Source: Schoenoplectus triqueter
Taxonomy: Eukaryota; Streptophyta; Magnoliopsida; Poales; Cyperaceae
Length of the DNA: 30,850 bases
NCBI GenBank assembly: GCA_964058805.1
Contig: CAXKVV010001828.1
Location: forward strand, 1-30,850
Direction of reading: 5' to 3'
The notes below the pieces were generated by a model. The model was not told the DNA's origin, did no database searches, and saw only the letters and a program-made list of their open reading frames with translations. Shown in pieces: positions 10,758-21,341 of the stretch; position 1 is the stretch's first letter, and every line of letters starts with the position of its first letter. The position numbers were made by a program, and so were the translations under genes.

Positions 10758-11369
10758 CTTCAATTATCTTGTACTTAAATCTAATATTTCACAAATAACA
10801 TCACAATTATTCTTCCAATTAAAAAGGAAGTAGCTTAGGGGCAATGCAACCCAAAAAAGAAAAAAGAAAAGAGATATAAATCTCAAGTCCCTAGATATGA
10901 CACAGAGTACAGCTGTAAATCGCGTACTTCATTCTGGCTTTACTACTCTTCTCTCTCTCTTATTAGGAAAGGAGTGTAAATGATGGTGTATGTTGTAAAG
11001 CTGTCAATCATACTTCATTTTGGCTTTATTACACCTTGTCACCTTCTATATCTTATTGAGCAAAAGTGAAGCATGGGTGAAGTTTTATTACTATATTGGC
11101 AAGGATTACTCTACCTACATCTTATTCAGTTGGCAATATTTCATTCTGTATTGGTCAGAGTAAGACTTCTTGTACCTTTTCTTTTCAAAAGGTTAGAGAT
11201 AGGGCAAGGGCAAAAAATAAGACGTAAATAAAATAATAATTATGTGAACTAATATAGTAAACAATATATTTCAATATTATTTTGCTAACTTCAACAGACA
11301 GTTTCGTGAAGACCTTCAGAAAGTTTTCATACAAAATGTTCTCTACATGATGCTGATGGAGAGTCTAAT
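10758..11369. other. MPC1 promoter side; short direct repeat
   Basis: This is the 5' flank of MPC1. A roughly 35-bp imperfect direct repeat is visible: GTACTTCATTCTGGCTTTAC near 10925 and ATACTTCATTTTGGCTTTAT near 11009, each preceded by a sequence like AGCTGT(A/C)AAT. A CT-rich tract lies at 10947-10962. No other gene is seen. Confidence 0.4.
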
Positions 11370-12396
11370 AGAAGTGATTTCAGTATCGTATGATTCACGA
11401 TACAATTCATATTATATGGTACGAGTCTACAGGCCGGTGATGCGTACCATGGTTGTGTATTGGAGGATCAGTGAATCATCTGAATCGCTGCGTGACGGAG
11501 GTACGATACGTGTATCGTATTGTATCGAATGATACAACGATTCAGTGAATAGCCAATGGAAATCGCCTCGTCGCTCTGCGTAATTACCCATCATCGCTCC
11601 GCGTAACTCCCACCCTTCTTAGCACACGAGACTGAGAGATGGAGAATAAAAATCGATTTGGTTTTTAATTTTTAACTTCTCGCTCGCCAATCTCCATAGC
11701 ACAAGACAGAGAGAGACGGAGAGATATCGCCTCCCTCCTCCTACACTCCTGTCGCACCAGGTAACTTATTTTAATTATTATTTGCATTTTATACTTTGTA
11801 GTATTTGTTCTGTGTTTTAATTCGTAATTATTTCTTTTCCATTTTTTCCAAAGAAAAGAAGGATGCTCAATAGAATCTTTTTCTGATGACTATATTATTA
11901 AAATTATGGAAAACTAGATTTATACTTTTATTACTTTTATGACTATATTTTTTTTTCCATTTTATACTTTTATTACTTTCCCAGTTGCCCTCAATTTGAA
12001 TAAAAGAATGTTTATTGATGACCATATTATTAAAATTATGGAAAACTAGATTTATTGTAGACTATTTATTTAAGATGAATTGGATGATCAAATTAATCTT
12101 TTCATGGACTGATTTTACAAATTGAACTGCCTTTTGATAAATCATAGGTTCACTTGTTTACATTGTATAATAACTTAAAATAAGTGAATTGGAGATTGGA
12201 GACCAATAGAAGTAAATTACAAAGTTTTAATCAGTAAAACTAAAAAGACTTTTGTTTCCTTGAAACTTTTCTTGCTTATTTGAATATAGTCTTACTATGC
12301 TTGTATTACTTAGCGCATCTTAAACGATTCGATATGATACACGATACAATACTAAATACTACAATACATGATATATTGTACGATTCGAAATCATTG
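11370..12396 (+). mobile_element. hAT-like deletion derivative with leader-exon-like segment
   Basis: The left end AGTGATTTCAGTATCGTA and the reverse complement of the right end, AATGATTTCGAATCGTA, form degenerate inverted repeats. Both termini are crowded with CGATACGATAC-type motifs on either strand (11380-11540 and 12325-12390). Inside, 11560-11760 is GC- and CT-rich and ends CACCAG|GTAACTT, which looks like an untranslated first exon and a donor site. The body after that is AT-rich with no open frame. The pattern fits an element that kept its promoter and leader but lost its transposase. I could not find a target duplication. Confidence 0.5.
11884..12056. repeat. 132-bp-period direct repeat
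   Basis: A block of about 40 bases, containing ATTATTAAAATTATGGAAAA, occurs at 11884-11923 and again at 12016-12055 with one base changed. The block CCATTTTATACTTTTATTAC between them repeats related sequence. It is a local tandem duplication inside the hAT-like element. Confidence 0.7.
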
Positions 12397-13060
12397 ATGA
12401 GACTATATTCTGGATGATAATGAAATTGATTGTGAAAAACCTTATCTCACAATGCCCAATTATTTGTCAATTATGTCTTTTAAGTTGATATATAAATAAT
12501 ACATTATCATAATATCTCTTTTAAGTTGCAACATCTGGTCAAACTTACAATACCTAATATATTATCATATTGCTATATTCCCCTTATCAGATAACCACAA
12601 TGGTCAGGATAAAACCACCGTCAAAGTTTATGGTACAAAATTCTTCTACCTACCAATTGAAAGCCCTAGTATTAACTCCCAATTGGGGGAGATGGTAAGT
12701 GCTCAGGGAACAATATCACCTAAAATCGATTCCAGTGTTTAATTAACACCAAATCTTCCAAAAACAAACTATATCAGAACCAAAACCAACGATGAAGGTA
12801 GAATCGTGCAGTTTAATTACTGGATAATGGTCAAGAAAGAGAGGAGTGCAGATAGATACCCTTAATTAGATGAAGGGATTAGAAAAAGAGAGAAGGTACC
12901 TCCAACGAGCGAAGAGACAGAGCTCGGATGGAGAGTCGAAACAGCACGACTCGCACAGAGCTTGGGTCGTTGACGACGAGTAGATGGGGTGGTGAAAGGA
13001 AAAACAAAATAGAAAATATCGGAAGGTTGATCCGCTTTTTCTTTTGCTGCTTTCTATTCT
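12397..13060. other. unassigned; possible leader exon on the minus strand
   Basis: Most of it is AT-rich without coding signal. The part 12895-13010, read leftward, is CT- and GC-rich and ends G|GTACC near 12896, like a non-coding first exon with a donor site. No downstream exon could be linked to it. It may be a transcript start, possibly an upstream start for MPC1, or part of an old element. Confidence 0.25.
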
Positions 13061-13068
13061 CGGTCCAA

Positions 13069-13740
13069 GAGTATTAAAAACGGGTCGGGTCGGGTCGGGT
13101 CGGGACGGGTTTGCACGGGTCGGCGGGTTTTGGCGGGACGGATCAGGACGGGTCAACGGGTTTTCACGGGACGGGTTAGGACGGGTCCATTTTGGGGGGT
13201 TTGGCCGCGACCCGTCCTAGACCCGTCGGGTCGGACGGGTCAGCGGGGCGGGGCGGGTCGGGTCCAAGGGTGGGGCGGGGCGGGTCGGGTCCAAGGTTTT
13301 TTTTTTTTTTTTTTCAAAATTCAAAAATAACCCAATAAAATTCAAATAAATTCTCAAAATTTCCGAAAAATTCAAAAATAATTATTAAGAATATTTAAAA
13401 TATATAATTATTTATATTTTTTACCAAAAAAATTAATTTTTTCCATATTTTTTTGAATTTTTTGAATTTTTTTGAATTTTCCCGGGTTTGCACGGATTCC
13501 CGGGACGGGTCGGGGGCGGGTTTGCACGGGTTGAGCGGGTCGGGTCGGGTCGGGACGGGTCCAAAACGGGTCGGGTCTAGCACGGGTTTTTTTGAAATTT
13601 TTTTGCCCGCGCCCGTGCTAGACCCGTCGGTTCTAACGGGTCACGGGTTTGACGGGTTGGGTCACAGGGCGGGACGGGACGGGTCGCGGCCACGGGTTCA
13701 GCGGGTCGGGTCTGACCCGTCCGGGTTTTTTTATAACTCT
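13069..13740. mobile_element. GC-rich MITE built of CGGGT motifs
   Basis: Left end AGAGTATTAAAAACGGG and the reverse complement of the right end, AGAGTTATAAAAAAACCCGG, are inverted repeats. GGTCCAA lies directly outside both ends (13062-13068 and 13742-13748), a likely target duplication of 7-8 bp, fitting hAT. Two dense blocks of CGGGT, GACGGGT and GGGTCGGGT repeats (13080-13290 and 13485-13720) flank an AT-rich centre (13294-13480). The CG content contrasts sharply with the surroundings. Long open frames in this block are artefacts of the repeat. Boundaries are uncertain by one or two bases. Confidence 0.7.
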
Positions 13741-14447
13741 AGGTCCAACTACTGATGTCGATGCTCTCCTATACCGAAATCATCTCGTCACCAGGATGCT
13801 CAGGGATGCTAAGTCCCAATATCTGCACCGTTCGTTTGGAACGATGGTCAGTGCATCTTTTCATTGAAGTAGCTGTCGGGACATCCACGGACAGAAGCCA
13901 TCTAGATTGTATGACCAGAACATCCCATCCCAGATGTATCCTAGATTTCCATACAATTGGGAGGAGTGGTTCTCTAGAATTCAACTCTACAATCTTTTAT
14001 CCCGAAACTAAGTCTGGAATGGAAATCCATCTCTCGAAAGTTTTGAGATTTGTGCAGTTTTTTATTGTGAACCGTTTTATTATTTATGGTCCTATTTTAA
14101 TAATAAAAAAAAAATTATATTTGATTAATTTATATTTATTTATTTATAATCACTAAATTTTTTTAATGTTTATCTAAATTTGATCACTAAGTTAATTTTT
14201 TCATTCAAACTTAATGAAATACTTAACATAACTTTTATATTTAAGTTTAAACACATAAGTAAATTTAAAAAATATGATAATATAAGACACAAATTAATTA
14301 TTTTTATTTTTTTAAAGTAGAACTTTTTATATTTTTTAACTATGTTTTATTTCTAGAAATAGTTATATTATTTAGAATGTGTGTTATTAGCATAATTTTT
14401 AAATTAATTAAATAACTATATTAATTATTATTTATATTATTTTTTCT
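13741..14447. other. unassigned; mixed-composition block then AT-rich
   Basis: 13750-14050 is of balanced composition and has open frames on both strands (13755-14156 on +, 13769-13984 on -), but I recognise no domain. It could be the interrupted remainder of the sequence into which the GC-rich MITE jumped. 14060-14447 is AT-rich with nothing visible. Confidence 0.3.
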
Positions 14448-14840
14448 AGGGATCTGATATTAAATTCCAAGTTTCAAGCACAATAAATAAACAATAAAGT
14501 AAAGTAAGAGAGAGATTATGTGATGTAACAGAGTTCGACTATAACGAGCATACGTTTTCGGATCTGTAATCACTAACGTCGATTGCATCGAATCACTAAG
14601 AAACAAGTAAGACTTACAATTGCAAATGGTCCCTTACAATAAATAATGGACAGTCATCAGCCAATTCAAACAAAAAAAAACACACGTCTCACAAAGAAGC
14701 AATTAAGAAAGTAGCTTATCTCACTCTTGAGATTAAGTATCAATAGATCTTAAGGTTTTGCCCTCAGGCAAAAGACAACTAGGGTTAGAGCATGTTGTAT
14801 TAAATTCATCAAATAGCACCACCGAGATTTGTTAAAGAAT
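14448..14840 (-). mobile_element. decayed LTR fragment, probably Copia type
   Basis: Read on the minus strand, the stretch holds a pattern common at the 3' side of plant Copia LTRs: CGTATGCTCGTTATAGTCGA, then AACTCTGTTACATC, then a T- and CT-rich leader. It ends near ATATCAGATCC at 14451-14461, which resembles a mutated tRNA-iMet primer site (TGGTATCAGAGC). The orientation is opposite to the gag-like remains that follow, so it belongs to a different insertion. No partner LTR was found. Confidence 0.35.
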
Positions 14841-14886
14841 CCTCGATATTTGGTCAAACTACCAGAAAATAAGTCATATAAAAAAC

Positions 14887-16960
14887 ATGGCAAATTATTT
14901 GAATGTATTAGAAATTTGAGATGCGAATGAAAAATATTATGTACTAAAATATAACTCGGATAATAATATACTTATAACCGAGTCTCTATTAGTGAAAAGG
15001 AAAAATGATAATGTTGTGAATGCCATATCGAATTCGGTAAGTGAATGTATAGCCTTATTATTTGATAATATGATCACTGTAATGAAATATATAATGCTTT
15101 AATTATAAGATATGAAGATAATTCACAAAATAAAAAGACTTCAAATTACTGAATTTGAGATCAAATTTGAAAATTTCAGATTAGAAGATTGTGAGACCAT
15201 TGAAAATATATATAATAGACTCGTGCATATACAAAATGAATATAGTGAATTGGGAGAAACTCTTACTAATGAAAAAAATATAGAAAAACTTTTATGTGTG
15301 ATGCTAAAAAAACCTAAGTAGGAAGGGTATGCGAGCGCTTTGGAGACAATATAGGGAGTTCAAACTACATTTACTTTCCTGAGGTGTATGCCCACTTGAG
15401 GGCTTTTAAAAAAAACCTAAAGCAAGTCGATGAACTCATATATGGATCCAAACAATAGCATTCTCGGCTCAAAATATCAAATCTCACAACCACTTGAGCA
15501 CAAAGACTTGATCAAACTCTCAGTTCACAACCGAATCCTTTGTACAAAGACTTGAACATGAAGTCTCGAAGGATTCTCTTCTTCTTTCTAAGATGTTTTA
15601 AGGGATGTTAAGGTTCAAATGGAAGTACAATAAGGAACGAGAAGAATAAAATCAGAAGGTAGTGTGTTTCGCTTGCCATAAAAAATGACAAACTATCCAA
15701 TTCTGCTTCAAGCTATTTTCTCATCTGAAAAATAAGGATGATGAGGGAAGGAAAGATCACAACCCAAGAAACAAGAGTGATGGATACAAAATAAAAAAAG
15801 TCAAGACCATGCAAGCAATGTGGAGTGCTGAGTCAGACAACAATGACACCGACGGCTCAAACACAAAGTCATGTGATGAGCAAGAGCTAAACTTAACTCT
15901 CATGACATAAGTTGAATCGACATTGACGAGATTATAGCCAACAAAAATATCTCGAATATGAGCACAATCGAGCTTCTAAAAAATATTACACTATACAAGA
16001 ATAAAGAGTTGGAGTCTAAGTAGCAAACTAGCACATCAAGTTCTTTAAGGAACACTAATGAGGTATATCTAAATTTTTTTAATTGTAGTGATGAGTATGA
16101 CTTTGATGAAAAAAATATAATAGATGATTCAAGCATCTCTCTGAATAATAAAGTAAAATATAAAAAATATGATAGATTACAATCAATGCTTGATGAGATA
16201 AATAAAGTCCTACTCATAAAGGAGAAATTTATTGGGAAATTATTATTGAGCTCGAGTCTAAAATAAAGAAATGTGAGACGGTAATAAAAAAAACTCAATA
16301 AATAAAATAATTATGAGTCACATCTAGATGAGATAGTTATGTTAAAAGTAAAATTATAAAATTTATAAATTGAAAATTAGGCTTTTAGGACATCTAATAA
16401 ATTGAGATATAATACTAAGATAAATCTTGAAAAAAAAAAATATGGGTCAAAAGGTCCATGACAAATTAGGTATGTGGAGTCTTCATCTCCAACTATACTA
16501 AGGGCGCCAGAAGCCCAAAAGAAAATAGGAGACAATCCTAAATTCTGTCATTAAAAGTGATAACATGAAGGGTACAAAAGATAACAAAGGAAAATAAAAT
16601 CATGCATATCAATATAAATACACATATAGAAGAAAATGTAATGCTCATTAGTCAATGCCCAAATAAAATTTATTTTAAAAGTCCAGATGGTTAGATTTAT
16701 AAACTAAAAGGTCAACATGTATCACAAAGTTGGGCTCAATATAATGAGTTGTAAAAAGATATTCTACGACATTCACAAAAGTCATAAATAAAATTTTAAA
16801 ATATAAAAATGTCTCAAGTGATCAAAGGACAAGAGCTAAAGAATTAAAAAATCAACACAAATTTCATTTTGTTCAAGGTAGTGAGAAAAAGTCGAAATAT
16901 ATTTTATAATTGTTATTATCAATTAGGTCATATATCAATTAAATGAGGGAAACAACAAAT
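14887..16960 (+). pseudogene. decayed Copia-type gag region
   Basis: A long stretch of plus-strand sequence still resembles the N-terminal gag part of plant Copia polyproteins. The clearest piece is the open frame 15112-15321, with FRLEDCETIENIYNRLVHIQ and LGETLTNEKNIEKLL, which match the pattern of the UBN2-type gag domain (ESI..M..RF..I...L..LGK.YTNEE...KIL). Further on, 15820-15910 is acidic and Ser-rich (MWSAESDNNDTDGSN), like the linker found before the gag zinc finger, and 16905-16950 reads NCYYQLGHISIK then stop, like a damaged CCHC knuckle. Many stops and frameshifts separate these pieces. No protease, integrase or reverse transcriptase follows. Confidence 0.55.
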
Positions 16961-17139
16961 CAAAAGTTACTTGAGTTTCTAACTCAAAAGAATAAGGGCT
17001 TATTTGAAAATGCTCAAATCCTAAATAACCGCATATCAAATCGGGAATTTAATTTAATTTATATTTATTATTCAGAGAAATGCTTGAATCTCTAAATGGA
17101 ACATATTCTATAGGCATAAATGAATTTTAGGAATGCATA

Positions 17140-18350
17140 TTGTTACATTTAACAATTTCTTTGATTTTGTTGTTTTGCAAAATATTATTGAATTTAATAA
17201 GTTTTCTTCAAGACTTGATTCTAGGATCCTAAGAGGCTTCAAGAAAATAAAGAAGAAATGATCAAGATCAGTTCAGAGGCTTCTATGAAGATATAAGATC
17301 ATATTTCATATAAAGATATAATTCAAAATCTTATATTCTTCATAATTATGCAAGAAAAAACTCTCTGTTGTAGAGAAACGTTATAATGATTCCCCAATCA
17401 TTATAACGATTCAATACACATACTCATTTTTTTTTAAGTTTTCTATGAGCAAAAATGAGTCAAAATTAACAGAGTATATCGTTATATAACGCTTTTGTCA
17501 AGCGTTCAATGCTTCATGAAATGTATGATGATTTAATAAATCGTTATAATATTTTTGAAGATAAATAGACTTATCAAAAGGTTGGTCAAACAGTCAAAAC
17601 GTTGGTAACGTTCTGTAAAGTGTTCAACATTTTCCTATATCGTTATAACTGTTCACCATATTCATTTCTGAATTGTTATAACGTTATTTAAAATTCTGAC
17701 AAGGGGTATTCTTGGAAACTCAAGTTCACTATACAGAAATGTATAATGATTGGTGAGTCGTTATAATATTTCTCTGCGCAAGAATATCAGTTCTCTGTTA
17801 AAGTGTTTATTTAAGATGGATGCTCTGTCATTATGTTGATTAGTTCAAACTCTCAAAATTTCCTAGAAATCAAGAGCACACACCTTATAGAAAATAAAGA
17901 GCTCATATATTATTCCTTGCAAATTATAAAAAATAAAGATCTTAAATTAACCAAATCTATTAGAATTATTGTACAATTTTTGATTAGTGCGTTGCATATC
18001 TTTGAGCTTAGACTCAATTTTCTCTTCAACTTTTGTGTTGTGTTTTTGAGTCTTGAGTGCTCTTTAGTTGTTATTTTTTTATAGTTTTTGGTCTTCTTGC
18101 ACTTGTATTGTGAAGAAGTTAAAACTTCTTAATTGTAACATATTTTTTACTAGTAATAAAGCGGCATCCCGTTAGTGGGGTAAGACCCGAAGACGTAGTT
18201 TTCTATAACCGAACTCCGTTAACATCTTGAGTGTTCTTTAGAATTTCAGCACTTACATTCTTTTATTCTCATAATCAAAATCTTTAAAAGGTTGTATTTC
18301 TTGTGTTGCATTGTTTTACATCAATTGATATTTGACTGAACACTTAAGAC
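17140..18350 (+). mobile_element. probable Copia LTR (SIRE/Maximus-like) remnant
   Basis: Near the right side, 18150-18240 holds AAGCGGCATCCCG..., GTAAGACCCGAAGACGTAG and ATAACCGAACTCCGTTAACA, close to the GACGTAG...CCGAAC...CGTTAA block at the 3' side of many plant Copia LTRs. Upstream, 17380-17780 has at least seven copies of a CGTTATAA-like motif in both orientations, which fits an LTR U3 region. It follows the gag remains in the same direction, so it may be their 3' LTR after loss of pol, or a separate insertion. Exact ends are not defined. Confidence 0.45.
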
Positions 18351-18600
18351 ATATTTTCATATATTTGCATATAATACTCAACTTACTTTTGTGCATTATC
18401 CTTTGATATTCTTTAAGTTGATTCTTGTACAAATTATTAGTAACAATAGTACTTACCCAAAATCGATCTTTATCTATCTTGATCAAAATAGTATAAAAAT
18501 ATCATTTTGGTAAATACTATATATCGTTATAAAAATACATCAAATATAGACTACAAATACACTACTAGCACATCACATAATAATTTTGAATTTAGAGCGA
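18351..18600. other. unassigned AT-rich sequence
   Basis: No gene or clear repeat is visible. One further CGTTATAA motif occurs near 18525. Confidence 0.3.
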
Positions 18601-18629
18601 TATTTAAATTCCTTATCAACACAAATATC

Positions 18630-18896
18630 TCCTATCTGTTACAACAGAACTCTTAAATGTTACAACAGAATAAATTAAGTCAGTACAAAATATCACTGAA
18701 AAGCATTAGAGAATTCAAATCTATTTCAATATATTAATGTGCACATCCGTTGTAACATGTTCTGAATTAAAAGGCCTATTAAATTTAAAGATCTTCTGTC
18801 TTTAATTTCTCTCATCCGTTGTAACAGATGACACATCTGTTGTAATAAATAGTTCAAAATTGGCCTAGTAAAGAAAGATTTGTGTCTTTCTTTTTC
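18630..18896. repeat. cluster of GTTGTAACAG motifs and a 70-bp direct repeat
   Basis: CTGTTACAAC-type motifs occur near 18636 and 18659. The reverse complement, CCGTTGTAAC or CTGTTGTAAT, occurs near 18746, 18815 and 18836. An imperfect direct repeat of about 65-70 bp can be followed from 18742 (CACATCCGTTGTAAC...GGCCTATTAAA) to 18832 (CACATCTGTTGTAAT...GGCCTAGTAAA). This looks like repeat-rich LTR or transposon end sequence. Confidence 0.55.
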
Positions 18897-18899
18897 AAA

Positions 18900-19523
18900 A
18901 TCGATCTCCACTTTTCTTCTCTTCTTATTCGCTTCTTCCTTTTTCCTTCTCTCTCCTTGCTATCACCTCTTCCAACCATCATCCCTTCACCAAGACCACT
19001 TTTCTCCTCTCCTCTCTCCCCTCTTTCATATTTTTTTTCTTTATCTCTTCTCTTTCTCTCTTTGGCCCCTTTCAAAACCCTAGGTCAAATTTTAAGAAGG
19101 TGATACTCAGTGTTCTAGTGCTAAAATTAAGAAATTATTGGTGTATTCTCGCTCGTGCTGAGGTTCTCTCTCTAAAGGTGCTTCTCTTTTGGAGATGGAT
19201 TTTCTTCTATTAGCCAAAATGACTCATAAAAGAGATAGAGAAATTACTCAGGCAATAAACACCCGTGATAGGGTGTCCTTTACCATTCTGAACCAATACT
19301 AATAGACATGATCATTGCTCGAAACAACCGATATCTATTTCAGGATGTCCAAGCATATACTAATTATATGTGTTAGTTATAAGAACGTCAGGTATCAACT
19401 AGATTCTTCTTTGAGATAATCAGGGCAACTTTGAAGAAGCGCCAGGAAAGCTAAGTTTTTAAGGTGCTGAATTGTAGAAGGCGAGGAGTGTACAAGTCTG
19501 AGATGTCAAATATAGAAAGGTCA
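18900..19523. other. pyrimidine-rich tract and unassigned sequence
   Basis: 18905-19080 on the plus strand is almost pure C and T and gives meaningless long open frames on both strands. 19085-19250 looks like a leader and holds ATGACTCATAAAAGAGAT at 19219, opening a frame of only about 27 codons. It may be the 5' part of a decayed retroelement; nothing definite. Confidence 0.3.
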
Positions 19524-19888
19524 GGATAATACTTTCAATGTATTATCTATATTCATATAAATATGAATACCAAATAGCAATGGCAGACAATCATTGCTAT
19601 GGAGTATTCATATTTATATGGATATAGAATATATATGATATAAAGTAATGTACTAAAATTATTAAGTGAATATCACTATTTATCATAAGAATTATGATAG
19701 ATATTGATATCCTTAAAATTCTTATGATAAATAGTGATATTCACTTAACAATTTTAGTACATTACTTTATATCATATATATTCTATATCCATATAAATAT
19801 GGATACCCCATAGCAACGACTGTCTGCCATTGTTATTTGATATCCATATTTATATGGATATAGATAATACATATGATTGAAAGTATCC
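19524..19888. mobile_element. 365-bp near-perfect inverted repeat (fold-back MITE)
   Basis: Left arm 19524-19693 and right arm 19717-19888 are reverse complements over about 170 bp with few mismatches, around a 23-nt loop. The ends read GGATAATACTTTCAAT and ATTGAAAGTATCC. Each arm itself contains two small palindromes of the type TATCCATATAAATATGGATA, so four occur in all. TCA lies at 19521-19523 and again at 19890-19892, a possible 3-bp target duplication as in PIF/Harbinger elements if one more base belongs to the right end. No coding capacity. If transcribed, it would fold into a long double-stranded RNA suited to small-RNA processing. Confidence 0.85.
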
Positions 19889-19892
19889 ATCA

Positions 19893-20322
19893 TGTATCTA
19901 GAACTTTGCAAATACCAAAATCCAATATTCAAATATTTGCAAATAAGAATAGAATAAGAATATGACTATAATTTTATGGAGGTACATACACGATATGATT
20001 TTATATTTAAGAGTGGAAGCCAATATTAACAATATAAATAGGACCATACAAAAAATATTATTTTATCAATAAATAATTGATTTTTTTAGTGATATTGTAT
20101 CGATAAATTCATAGTATGAATTTTAAGCAACTTTTTTTTTAATTCCTGATTCACGACTGCGTCAATATCCATACTCCCAAAAATAATACAGGGGTGATAA
20201 AATCCAGCTGATCTCTATCTGATCATCAGCTCATCACCCCCCTAATCTTTTGTCCTCATCACTTATGTAAAAGAATACAACTACAGCCAGCAACAACAAG
20301 GGACTTTTTGTTTACAGTCATA
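19893..20322. other. unassigned AT-rich sequence
   Basis: No open frame or repeat of note. It lies beyond the microsatellite in what would have been the 3' flank of the TBC gene before the retrotransposon arrived. Confidence 0.3.

Positions 20323-20405
<83 letters not shown>
20323..20405. repeat. (AAT)n microsatellite, about 27 units
   Basis: An uninterrupted run of AAT triplets of about 83 bp. A perfect run of this length is expected to vary in length between individuals. It lies about 90 bp from the left end of the Gypsy element. Confidence 0.97.
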
Positions 20406-20406
<1 letters not shown>

Positions 20407-20433
20407 GGAATCACACAACAAATCAAAAGCTAC

Positions 20434-20439
20434 TTTATT
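20434..20439 (-). promoter_or_regulatory. possible original poly(A) signal of the TBC gene
   Basis: Read leftward it is AATAAA. If the Gypsy element and one target duplication are removed, this motif falls about 180 nt after the TBC stop codon, a typical distance. It is now cut off by 5.75 kb of retrotransposon. Inference from position only. Confidence 0.35.
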
Positions 20440-20495
20440 CCTTTACAAGACTTGACCGGGAGAAAGAATCAAAGAAACTACAATTTGATTGTATC

Positions 20496-21073
20496 TGTAA
20501 CGTCTCAGAGGGAGACAGCCACAAGTAAGGAAGCAATTAAGCAACACGCATACAAGGTGTCAACACAAAAGATGAAAGATAATGATATTTTTATTATATT
20601 CCTCTATATAAGGATAGTTCAAGCAACAAGAAAAAAAAGAAGAAGATAACTAGAAGGAGAATAGTAGAAGAGAAAGAAGAGTTCAGGGTTTATCCATTTT
20701 TCATATCCCTGAAAGGCACATTCTGCCTATTTAACATAGTTCATAATCAATAGTAAAAGAGTAAATGTAAATGTGAATGTAAATAGAGATTAACGATGCT
20801 CTAACAACTTATGCCATGCTAACAGCTCTGCTGCACTGTTGGAGATTCCTTATGGCCGTTAGTACGGCAGTTCTATCATCAACGACACCCTCATGGGCCT
20901 ATCCCTCTCAGCTGGTATTGGGCCCAATTGAGAACCTGATATTTTATCCTCTAAGTCCATTACGTTGGCTTCATCCCTTTGAGCGTCCAAGCCCATCCTC
21001 TGCGTCCCCTTATTTTTAAATTTGAATGTGGCGCCACCAACGGCTAACGGCCTTCCACCCCTTGCTTTTGACA
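20496..21073 (-). repeat. 3' LTR of the Gypsy element (578 bp)
   Basis: On the plus strand it begins TGTAACGTCTCAGAG and ends TTTTGACA, so it has the usual TG...CA ends. It matches the copy at 25695-26245 along its full length. The main differences are a 22-bp stretch near 20980-21000 missing from the other copy, a two-base indel near 20515, and a changed A-rich run near 20630. Confidence 0.95.
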
Positions 21074-21341
21074 ATACCCCTTCCTCCAAACTAAGCTTAT
21101 CCTCAAGCTTGAAACCTGGAAACTGTTCACATATCTGACTATAGTCCTCCCAAGTGGCTTCTTCACTATCCAGATTAGACCATTTCACCAAAATTTCAGT
21201 TGATATTGCATTCTTCTTTTTCACAATACGCCTATCTAGAACAACTATTAGTTCAATCTTCCATTGGCCCCCTGGACTCAGTACCGATAAACTCACCATT
21301 GGCTTAATCACTTGTCCCCGACATAGTTTGATTTGTGACAC
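20859..21341 (-). pseudogene. integrase C-terminus with chromodomain, running into the 3' LTR
   Basis: A 160-codon open piece. It starts in the last part of the integrase (SQIKLCRG), continues through a chromodomain core (ILVKWSNLDSEEATWEDYSQ), which in such elements steers integration to particular chromatin, and then passes through the polypurine tract and about 215 nt of the LTR before its stop. The link to the upstream integrase is broken: the frame changes near 21345, apparently with loss of some bases. Confidence 0.85.
21074..21087 (-). other. polypurine tract
   Basis: Read leftward it is GGAGGAAGGGGTAT, directly before the 3' LTR, the place and composition expected for the plus-strand primer of reverse transcription. 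It is also read as codons of the open frame that runs into the LTR. Confidence 0.85.

Noticed and set aside
13080..13290. CGGGT repeats as an interstitial telomere
   Set aside because: Plant telomere repeats are TTTAGGG; the unit here differs and is irregular, and the block has transposon ends.
12866..13755. Several open frames rich in Arg, Pro and Gly on both strands
   Set aside because: They are translations of the CGGGT repeats of the GC-rich MITE.
14448..18350. One complete Copia element between the two LTR-like pieces
   Set aside because: The left piece is on the minus strand and the right piece on the plus strand, and they do not match each other, so they are not a pair.
18854..19103. 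Lys/Arg/Glu-rich and Ser/Leu/Phe-rich open frames
   Set aside because: Both arise from one pyrimidine-rich tract read on opposite strands.
20308..20649. 113-codon open frame starting with a long Asn run
   Set aside because: It is the AAT microsatellite read as protein and runs on into the LTR; no domain.
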